Assembly: GCA_900317345.1 (NCBI GenBank)
Contig: ONGK01000040.1
Location: forward strand, 1-36,686
DNA length: 36,686 nt
Source: an uncultured Bacteroidales bacterium
Lineage (GTDB): Bacteria > Bacteroidota > Bacteroidia > Bacteroidales > Paludibacteraceae
Direction of reading: 5' to 3'
Under the pieces are notes generated by a model, which did not search any database, was not told where the DNA came from, and was given only the letters and a program-made list of their open reading frames with translations. The position numbers and the translations under genes were made by a program. Of the stretch, positions 25,876-32,007 are shown piece after piece (position 1 is the stretch's first letter; each line of letters begins with the position of its first letter).

Positions 25876-27050
25876 AATCTCATCACTCCATCTCCGATTT
25901 CAGCTACATAGAAGTCTGCCTTGAGACCTGTCTTCTTCTCGTATTCCGCTCCTACGAACGCTTTGAATTTCTCGATGGCCTCGTCCTTTACCAAGCTTAC
26001 TGTACATCCGCCGAAACCGCCACCTGTCATGCGGCTACCGAGCACGCCTTCTACTTGCCAAGCGGCTTCTGCGAGTGCGTCCAGTTCGGGTCCTGTCACT
26101 TCATAATCGTCGCGCAGGGACACATGGCTGGCCGTCATCAGTTCGCCGAAATAAGCTATCTCGCCTTTCTTGAGCGCCTCAACAGCCGCGGCTGTACGTG
26201 CCACTTCGCCTACCACGTGACGCGCACGCTTCTTGGCAATGGGGTCTGTGATAGCGCCTTCCACTTCTTTCCAGTCGTCCTCCGTCAGTTCGGCAAGATA
26301 CTTAATCGGTTTCACTTTGCATATCTGCTCCACGGCGGTCTTGCACTGGTTCACGCGGTCGTTGTATGCGCCGCTGTCGAGGTGGTGCGGGCTGTGGGTA
26401 TTGGTGATGACCACTTTGATGCCGTTGAGTTTGACGGGCACGTGCTCGAATTCGAGCGTATCGCAATTGAGGTAGATAGCATGGTCTTTCTTGCCCTGTG
26501 CACTTGCGAACTGGTCCATGATGCCGCACATCACTCCTGCGTATTCATGCTCACATGCCTGTCCGATGAGCGCCAACTCTGTGCGGTATTTCTTGTCATC
26601 CGCATCCTTCCAGTGCATCTCCTCCGTGAAGGCACGCGCCGTAACCACTTCCATCGCTGCACTACTGCTCAGACCGGCTCCGGCAGGCACATTGCCGTAG
26701 TAGAGCAGGTCGTAACCGCTCTGCAGTTTTGCCTCCGGATGACGGCGTGCGATAATCTCCATACAGCCGAGTGCATAATTGCACCAAGCTCTATCCGGTT
26801 GCGGCTTGATAGCATCCAGCGCTATCTCATATACCTGCGGCATGTTCATCGAGTGGAAACGCAACACGCGGTCGTTATTCTTGGCGAGCAGCAGCCATGC
26901 GCCGAAACTGAGTGCGCAGGGGAAAACGCAACCGCCGTTGTAGTCGGTATGTTCTCCAATAAGGTTCACGCGCCCGGGCGCGAAATAGATTTGCTCTGCC
27001 TTGTGACCATAGGCTTTCTCAAACGCAATTTGCATCTCTTGTGTTGTCAT
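25872..27050 (-). CDS. galK: Galactokinase
   Basis: Galactokinase phosphorylates alpha-D-galactose to galactose-1-phosphate with ATP in the cytosol. This 392-residue protein shows the complete GHMP-kinase layout. The galactose-binding signature GRVNLIGEHTDYNGG is at about 26-40, the phosphate loop VPAGAGLSSSAAMEV in the middle third, and the C-terminal GHMP motif MTGGGFGGCTVSLV near 340-353. Length equals that of well-known bacterial GalK. It is the first gene of the galK-galM-GH2 operon and overlaps galM by four bases. A promoter at 27089-27119 lies 38 bases upstream of the ATG and is interlocked with the promoter of the divergent gene at 27186, so expression of the two may be mutually linked. 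Confidence 0.96.
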   Translation of the reverse strand: MTTQEMQIAFEKAYGHKAEQIYFAPGRVNLIGEHTDYNGGCVFPCALSFGAWLLLAKNNDRVLRFHSMNMPQVYEIALDAIKPQPDRAWCNYALGCMEIIARRHPEAKLQSGYDLLYYGNVPAGAGLSSSAAMEVVTARAFTEEMHWKDADDKKYRTELALIGQACEHEYAGVMCGIMDQFASAQGKKDHAIYLNCDTLEFEHVPVKLNGIKVVITNTHSPHHLDSGAYNDRVNQCKTAVEQICKVKPIKYLAELTEDDWKEVEGAITDPIAKKRARHVVGEVARTAAAVEALKKGEIAYFGELMTASHVSLRDDYEVTGPELDALAEAAWQVEGVLGSRMTGGGFGGCTVSLVKDEAIEKFKAFVGAEYEKKTGLKADFYVAEIGDGVMRL

Positions 27051-27088
27051 AATAATAGGAATTTAAAGAATTTTTACAAAAAAGTGCA

Positions 27089-27119
27089 CAAAGATACAAA
27101 AAAATTTTGATATATGCAA
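27089..27119 (-). promoter_or_regulatory. galK operon promoter
   Basis: On the minus strand, TTG (27117-27119), 20 bases, then TATCTTTG (27089-27096). It overlaps the rightward promoter at 27107-27136. Confidence 0.75.
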
Positions 27120-27136
27120 AAAAAGTATTAACTTTG
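27107..27136 (+). promoter_or_regulatory. Promoter of the three-TM protein gene
   Basis: TTG (27107-27109, within TTTTG), 19 bases, then TAACTTTG (27129-27136). Its -33 element sits inside the spacer of the leftward galK promoter, and the reverse is also true. Confidence 0.75.
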
Positions 27137-27185
27137 CACACAAATCAAGATTAAAACACCGTTAAACACTTAAATTTTACAGGCC

Positions 27186-27935
27186 ATGATTCGTGAAATC
27201 GTACTCTATTCGTTGATTTTTGTCCTCATCGGACTAATGTTCGTTTCGTTCTTTTTGGTATGGCGATGGTTCGATGTCAAAGACCGTCTGAAAGTGGTTC
27301 GTGAGGCGACCCGTGAGCAGACCATGCAGGCTATCCGTCGTTCGCACAACAAATGCCGCGTATTGCTGTATATATGCTTGGGTTTGGCGATTGCGTATAT
27401 TCCTATTCCCTTGTTCCTCGGGGATTACTATGGCACGCTGGCGTATCCGGCTGTGGTGATATTGGCCGAGTGCCTTATCCTGTTTGGTCTTCGTGCTCGT
27501 GTGAAAGAGTGCGCCGAGAGCATCGATGATGTGATAGCAGAGAATGAGGAGCATGTGCGTGAGGCTGCGGAGGCGCGTGAGCGTGAGCGCGAGCAATGGA
27601 GACGCGATGCGAAGGATCTGAACCCGAAAGCTCAGGCGGTCATCAAGGAGTATCTGGGTGATAGTTATGAGACCTGGTTCAAGCATGATATTCTGCTATC
27701 CCGCTGCGTGCTGGCCAATAGAGAACTGGGTTTGCTCTATGCGCAGGGCATCGTTATTCCGTTCTCCGAAATCATGGAGGTACGCCACGGACGCAAGGAC
27801 CTTAAGCTCGTGACGAATAACAGCACGTATCCGTTCATCACTATTGACTTCGGTACGCTGCCTATCAATCCGGAAACAGGCTGCAAGTACAAAGACGAGA
27901 TTGCAGCCGAACTGGAGAAAATCTTAGCGCTTTAA
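27186..27935 (+). CDS. Membrane protein of unknown function with three TM segments, coiled coil and soluble C-terminal domain
   Basis: I do not recognise this 249-residue protein. Residues about 5-26, 60-77 and 84-103 are hydrophobic enough to span the membrane. A highly charged helical stretch follows (about 112-146), rich in Glu and Arg and probably a coiled coil. The last 100 residues look like a compact mixed domain with strand-like parts (LLYAQGIVIPFSEIMEVRHGR, then LKLVTNNSTYPFITIDFG) that resembles bacterial PH-like domains found in other membrane proteins; this is an impression only. It has its own promoter at 27107-27136. Its TAA stop overlaps the TAA stop of the convergent panB by four bases, so no terminator separates them. 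The C-terminal domain is probably cytoplasmic if the basic loop after TM1 is inside. Confidence 0.8.
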   Translation: MIREIVLYSLIFVLIGLMFVSFFLVWRWFDVKDRLKVVREATREQTMQAIRRSHNKCRVLLYICLGLAIAYIPIPLFLGDYYGTLAYPAVVILAECLILFGLRARVKECAESIDDVIAENEEHVREAAEAREREREQWRRDAKDLNPKAQAVIKEYLGDSYETWFKHDILLSRCVLANRELGLLYAQGIVIPFSEIMEVRHGRKDLKLVTNNSTYPFITIDFGTLPINPETGCKYKDEIAAELEKILAL

Positions 27936-28747
27936 TAGCTCTCTTCCGTATTGGGGAATGTGCCCTCTTTAACGGCTGTGATGTAGTCATTCACGGCCGT
28001 TTTTACTTCGCCTGCCAGGTTGGCAAAATGGCGGAGGAACTTCGGTTTGAAGCCTTGGTTGAGTCCGAGCATATCGTGCAGTACGAGCACCTGTCCGTCG
28101 CATCCGTTGCCCGCTCCGATACCAATAACAGGGCAGCTGACGGCTTTGGTAACCTGCTCTGCCAGCGCTGCAGGTATCTTCTCCAGTACAATGGAGAAAC
28201 AGCCGGCTTCGTCCAGCAGTTTGGCGTCATGCAGCAGTTTGGCAGCCTCTGCTTCTTCCTTGGCGCGCAATCCATATCCACCGAATTGGTTCACGCTCTG
28301 CGGCGTCAGACCGAGATGACCCATCACCGGTACACCGGATTGAACCATATGGCGAATGGCGGGTAGAATCTCTTCGCCGCCTTCCAGTTTCACGGCGTCG
28401 CAACCGCTCTCTTTCAATATCTTGATAGCATTTCGGACCGCTTCCTCTTCGCTCACCTGATAACTGCCGAAGGGCATATCGCATACCACGAGAGCATGCT
28501 GGGCGGCGCGAACAACACCTTTGGTCAGAAAAATCATCTCGTCCACCGTGATGGGGAGTGTGTATTGGTTGCCGCATACCACATTGCTGGCGCTGTCGCC
28601 TACCAGGAGCATATCGATGCCCGCTTCGTCCAACAGCGAAGCAAGCGTGAAATCATAACTGGTGAGCATGGCTATCTTCTCGCCGTTCACCTTCATCTGC
28701 CGCAATTTGGCGGTAGTCAATCTGCTGTTTTGTACGTGTACACTCAT
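27932..28747 (-). CDS. panB: 3-methyl-2-oxobutanoate hydroxymethyltransferase
   Basis: PanB makes ketopantoate from alpha-ketoisovalerate and methylene-tetrahydrofolate, the first committed step to pantothenate and coenzyme A. This 271-residue cytosolic TIM-barrel protein carries MLTSYDFTLASLLDEAGID followed by LLVGDS with a metal-binding Asp, then VVCDMPFGSY with a second Asp, the KLEGG segment, and GHLGLTPQSVNQFGG. The end shows IGIGAGNGCDGQVLVLHDMLG. The Met at 28747 was chosen because the promoter at 28792-28822 would start transcription near 28785, so a longer frame up to 28822 would begin outside the transcript. It diverges from the FecCD-type permease and converges on the unknown membrane protein, so it stands as a one-gene unit. 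No panC is nearby. Confidence 0.95.
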   Translation of the reverse strand: MSVHVQNSRLTTAKLRQMKVNGEKIAMLTSYDFTLASLLDEAGIDMLLVGDSASNVVCGNQYTLPITVDEMIFLTKGVVRAAQHALVVCDMPFGSYQVSEEEAVRNAIKILKESGCDAVKLEGGEEILPAIRHMVQSGVPVMGHLGLTPQSVNQFGGYGLRAKEEAEAAKLLHDAKLLDEAGCFSIVLEKIPAALAEQVTKAVSCPVIGIGAGNGCDGQVLVLHDMLGLNQGFKPKFLRHFANLAGEVKTAVNDYITAVKEGTFPNTEESY

Positions 28748-28791
28748 ATCATTTTCCGCTCTGCGATTTACTATTTTCGCAAAAAAGCGCA

Positions 28792-28822
28792 CAAAGGTAC
28801 AACAAATTTTGCATATGTGCAA
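28792..28822 (-). promoter_or_regulatory. panB promoter
   Basis: On the minus strand, TTG (28820-28822), 20 bases, then TACCTTTG (28792-28799). It is interlocked with the rightward promoter at 28809-28839. Confidence 0.75.
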
Positions 28823-28839
28823 AAAAAGTTGTAATTTTG
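28809..28839 (+). promoter_or_regulatory. Promoter of the FecCD-type permease
   Basis: TTG (28809-28811, within TTTTG), 20 bases, then TAATTTTG (28832-28839), about 40 bases ahead of the ATG at 28879. Confidence 0.75.
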
Positions 28840-28878
28840 CACTCGAAAACGAACTTAATCGTGCCTTGTGGCTGATAA

Positions 28879-29850
28879 ATGAAGCGAAATACCGTCATAT
28901 TTGCCGTTTCGGCGGTTCTGTTAGTGGTCCTTTTCTGTGTGGATGTGTGCAGCGGCAGCCTCTGGCTGTGGCCGTTTGGTGAGCTGTCGCCGATGGAGTC
29001 GAATATCCTGCATGCCATCCGTTTGCCGAAGGCGCTGACGGCTGTTTTGGCGGGTGCTGCCTTGTCGGTGTCGGGTCTTATCATGCAGACGCTTTTCCGC
29101 AATCCTCTTGCCGGACCGTATACGCTGGGCGTCTCGTCCGGCGCCAGTCTCGGCGTTGCGTTGCTCACGATGCTTGGCGGACTTTTCTCATCGCTTGCTT
29201 TTCCGCTTTTCGCTGTCGGTCTGCCGATAGCTGCTTGTGTGGGTGCCACGTTGGTGCTGATGCTTGTGCTGGCCGTCAGCCGCCGTGTGACGAGCAATGT
29301 CAGCCTGCTTATCGTCGGAATGATGTTCGGCTCGATAGCCGGTGCGTTGGTCAGCCTGTTGCAGAATTTCGCGAATCCCGATGCGCTTAAGCTCTTTATT
29401 GTCTGGACCTTGGGGTCGCTCAGCAGCGTAGGGTGGAGTGATATGCAGTTGATGGTTCCTATCCTGCTTCTCGGCGCACTGTTTGTACTGCTGACGCTCA
29501 AGCCGCTCAATGGTCTTCTTTTGGGCGAAGACTACGCTCGCGGTCTGGGTATCGATGTGCCGCGTACGCGTCTGTTTATCGTGCTGGCAACCGGTCTGCT
29601 GGCCGGTGGCGTCACGGCTTTCTGCGGACCTATTGCGTTCATCGGCGTGGCGGTTCCGCATATCGCGAGAGGCATCTTCCGCACGTCCAACCATCGCGTC
29701 ACCATCCCTGCTTCGGCGCTCCTGGGTGCTTCGCTGCTGCTGGTATGCGATGTCCTCTGTTCGCTGTTCACTTATCCGTTGCCGGTCTCCACGGTCTCTG
29801 CGCTATTCGGAGCGCCGGTCATCATCTGGATTATCCTCAAGAATAAATAA
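28879..29850 (+). CDS. FecCD/BtuC-type ABC transporter permease
   Basis: This 323-residue inner-membrane protein is a permease of the FecCD family, whose members carry ferric siderophores, haem or cobalamin with a periplasmic binding protein and an ATPase. There are about nine or ten hydrophobic helices. Family signatures are visible: LPKALTAVLAGAALSVSGLIMQ, RNPLAGPYTLGVSSGASLG, and near the end FCGPIAFIGVAVPHIAR, which holds the ATPase-coupling helix region, followed by HRVTIPASALLGASLLL. No ATPase or binding protein gene lies beside it: S1 converges on one side and panB diverges on the other. Its partners must be encoded elsewhere, and the substrate cannot be assigned. It has its own promoter and ends at a hairpin shared with S1. 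Confidence 0.92.
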   Translation: MKRNTVIFAVSAVLLVVLFCVDVCSGSLWLWPFGELSPMESNILHAIRLPKALTAVLAGAALSVSGLIMQTLFRNPLAGPYTLGVSSGASLGVALLTMLGGLFSSLAFPLFAVGLPIAACVGATLVLMLVLAVSRRVTSNVSLLIVGMMFGSIAGALVSLLQNFANPDALKLFIVWTLGSLSSVGWSDMQLMVPILLLGALFVLLTLKPLNGLLLGEDYARGLGIDVPRTRLFIVLATGLLAGGVTAFCGPIAFIGVAVPHIARGIFRTSNHRVTIPASALLGASLLLVCDVLCSLFTYPLPVSTVSALFGAPVIIWIILKNK

Positions 29851-29851
29851 A

Positions 29852-29880
29852 ATATAGGCACCCGTGCGGATGCCTATATC
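29852..29880. terminator. Bidirectional hairpin between the permease and S1 genes
   Basis: ATATAGGCA (29852-29860) pairs with TGCCTATAT (29871-29879). The minus strand continues into a T-rich run (TTTTATTTATT), favouring termination of the S1 transcript; the plus side has a weaker T-run. Confidence 0.7.
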
Positions 29881-29900
29881 GTTTAACGAAAAGCGAGAGC

Positions 29901-31718
29901 TTATTCGGCAGCGTCGTCTTTCTTAGCTGCTTTCTTGGCTGTTTTCTTAGCCGGCTTCTCTGCCTCTGCTTCCATAGAAGCTTTCAGCTCTGCCAGTGCG
30001 GAAAGGTCACCAAGGGTGGTCTTCTCAACCTTCGGCATGTCGAGTTGCGGTTCCTCTGCTTTAGCTTTGGTAGCCTTCGCTGCCTTTGCCGGAGCCTCTT
30101 TGCGCTCCTCCCATGTGCGGAGGTGCGAAACGAGGATGCGCTTAGCATCGCGGTTGAACTCGATTACCTTGAAGTTGAGCGTGTCGCCTACAGCAACCGG
30201 TGTCTTGTCCTCTTTCTGGAGGTGGCGGGTCGTGCAGAATGCCTCAACGCCGTCCTCAAGCGAGATAACTGCGCCCTTGTCGTTGATCTCAACAACCTTG
30301 CCTTCTACAACGGTATCCACGCCGAACTTAGCCTCAAGCTCCTCCCAAGGATTCTCCTCGAGTTGCTTGTGACCAAGGCTCAGACGACGGTTAGCTACGT
30401 CGATGTCAAGAACGACAACCTCAATCTGTGCACCGATCTGAGTGAACTCATTCGGGTGTTTGATTTTCTTGGTCCAGCTCAGGTCGCTGATGTGAATCAG
30501 ACCGTCAACGCCTTCCTCGATCTCAACGAATACACCGAAGTTGGTGAAGTTGCGAACCTTAGCCCAGTGGCGAGTGCCGACAGCGTACTTGGTCTCAACG
30601 TTTGCCCAAGGATCGTCCTTCAGCTGCTTGATACCAAGGCTCATCTTGCGCTCTGCGCGGTCGAGTGTCAGGATAACAGCATCTACTTCGTCGCCAACCT
30701 TCAAGAAGTCGTTAGCGGAACGGAGGTGCTGGCTCCAGCTCATCTCACTTACGTGAACGAGACCCTCAACGCCCTCTGCGATCTCAACGAATGCACCGTA
30801 GTCAGCCATAACGACTACCTTACCATGCACTTTGTCGCCAACCTTCAGGTTCGGATCGAGAGCATCCCATGGATGCGGAGCGAGTTGCTTCAGACCGAGA
30901 GCGATACGCTTCTTCTCCTCGTCAAAGTCGAGGATAACCACGTTGATCTTCTGGTCGAGTTGCAGCAGCTCGTGCGGGTCGTTAACGCGGCCCCAGCTGA
31001 GGTCTGTGATGTGGATAAGACCATCCACGCCGCCCAGGTCGATGAATACACCGTAGTTGGTGATGTTCTTAACCGTACCTTCGAGCACCTGACCCTTCTC
31101 GAGCTTCGAAACAATCTCTTGCTTCTGTGCCTCGAGCTCAGCCTCGATGAGTGCCTTGTGGCTAACAACTACGTTGCGGAACTCCGGATTGAGTTTCACA
31201 ATCTTGAACTCCATCGTTTTGCCAACGAGGATGTCGTAGTCGCGAACCGGCTTCACGTCAATCTGGCTGCCCGGCAGGAATGCCTCCATACCGAGAACGT
31301 CCACGATCATGCCGCCTTTCGAACGCCATTTGATGTAACCGGTAACGATTTCGCCTGCGTTGTAAGCCTCATTAACGCGGTCCCATGCGCGAGCGGTGCG
31401 AGCCTCTTTGTGGCTCAATACGAGCTGACCCTTCGTGTCCTCCTGGCTCTGGATGTAGACTTCCACTTTGTCGCCTACCTTCAGATCCGGGTTGTAGCGG
31501 AACTCCGCTGCAGGAACGATACCGTCGGATTTGTAACCTACATTAACGACTACCTCACGCTTGTTGATACTGATAACGGTACCCTCAACGACCTCATTGT
31601 CCTTGATGGCGCTCAGCGTTTCGTTATACTTTTGGATTTCTTCTTCGTTTTGTTTGCCTTGCTGTTGTGCTTCATAGGCATCCCAGTCGAAGTTCTGGAG
31701 AGAAAGATTTTCTGCCAT
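29901..31718 (-). CDS. rpsA: 30S ribosomal protein S1
   Basis: S1 is the RNA-binding ribosomal protein that holds mRNA on the 30S subunit, important in Bacteroidota, whose genes mostly lack Shine-Dalgarno sites. This form has 605 residues. About six S1 OB-fold repeats can be followed. Repeats 3-6 show the typical GxVxxIxxYGVFVDLGGVDGLIHxSDLSW pattern, and the first two are more divergent, as in other S1 proteins. The last 70 or so residues are a Lys/Ala/Glu-rich tail, probably disordered. Met at 31718 was chosen (MAENLSLQNFDWD); a frame extending to 31760 adds an unlikely leader peptide. The promoter at 31860-31890 predicts a leader of about 135 bases containing a hairpin, a perfect palindrome and 8-bp repeats, where autoregulation could act (inference). 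Confidence 0.96.
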   Translation of the reverse strand: MAENLSLQNFDWDAYEAQQQGKQNEEEIQKYNETLSAIKDNEVVEGTVISINKREVVVNVGYKSDGIVPAAEFRYNPDLKVGDKVEVYIQSQEDTKGQLVLSHKEARTARAWDRVNEAYNAGEIVTGYIKWRSKGGMIVDVLGMEAFLPGSQIDVKPVRDYDILVGKTMEFKIVKLNPEFRNVVVSHKALIEAELEAQKQEIVSKLEKGQVLEGTVKNITNYGVFIDLGGVDGLIHITDLSWGRVNDPHELLQLDQKINVVILDFDEEKKRIALGLKQLAPHPWDALDPNLKVGDKVHGKVVVMADYGAFVEIAEGVEGLVHVSEMSWSQHLRSANDFLKVGDEVDAVILTLDRAERKMSLGIKQLKDDPWANVETKYAVGTRHWAKVRNFTNFGVFVEIEEGVDGLIHISDLSWTKKIKHPNEFTQIGAQIEVVVLDIDVANRRLSLGHKQLEENPWEELEAKFGVDTVVEGKVVEINDKGAVISLEDGVEAFCTTRHLQKEDKTPVAVGDTLNFKVIEFNRDAKRILVSHLRTWEERKEAPAKAAKATKAKAEEPQLDMPKVEKTTLGDLSALAELKASMEAEAEKPAKKTAKKAAKKDDAAE

Positions 31719-31751
31719 TGTTGGTAGATAAGGATGGGAACCAAAGCTTTG

Positions 31752-31779
31752 AATCTTCAAATCTTCAAATCTTCAAATC
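31752..31779. repeat. 8-bp tandem repeat in the S1 leader, 3.5 copies
   Basis: AATCTTCA three times, then AATC, with no mismatches. It lies between the S1 start codon and its promoter, so it is transcribed in the 5' leader. Confidence 0.9.
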
Positions 31780-31791
31780 CCCTTTAAAGGG
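31780..31791. repeat. Perfect 12-bp palindrome in the S1 leader
   Basis: CCCTTTAAAGGG, directly next to the 8-bp repeats. It could be a protein site or part of an RNA fold in the S1 leader. Confidence 0.7.
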
Positions 31792-31832
31792 TTAAACATG
31801 TTAGCCTCTTTCAGCCGCATGGATTCTCGGGT

Positions 31833-31847
31833 GTCGAGCCACTCGAC
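31833..31847 (-). promoter_or_regulatory. Small hairpin at the 5' end of the S1 leader
   Basis: GTCGAG and CTCGAC pair around a three-base loop, within about 20 bases of the predicted transcription start. It may stabilise or regulate the S1 mRNA. Confidence 0.45.
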
Positions 31848-31859
31848 CGAAAAAGCACG

Positions 31860-31890
31860 CAAAGGTACTGCTTTTTTCTCATTTGACCAA
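31860..31890 (-). promoter_or_regulatory. S1 promoter
   Basis: On the minus strand, TTG (31888-31890), 20 bases, then TACCTTTG (31860-31867). Confidence 0.75.
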
Positions 31891-31949
31891 ATTTTTTGTG
31901 ATTTATTTTACGCGAATGTGCATTTTTTTATAAAAATGCGCACTAAACC

Positions 31950-31980
31950 TTGCAAATATGAAAAATTTTTAGTAATTTTG
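31950..31980 (+). promoter_or_regulatory. Promoter of the AAA-type ATPase gene
   Basis: TTG (31950-31952), 20 bases, then TAATTTTG (31973-31980). The first suitable ATG downstream is at 32008. Confidence 0.75.
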
Positions 31981-32007
31981 CGCCGTATTTTCAATATTTT
32001 GCTAAAA

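Noticed and set aside
28748-28822. A longer PanB starting at 28822
   Set aside because: The extension includes the promoter -7 element and the predicted start of transcription, and its residues are not PanB-like.
30045-31727. A 560-codon plus-strand frame opposite the S1 gene
   Set aside because: It is a shadow of S1, with no domain, no promoter and no matching start context.
31798-32007. A longer AAA-type ATPase starting at 31798
   Set aside because: It would run across the S1 promoter and start upstream of its own promoter at 31950-31980.
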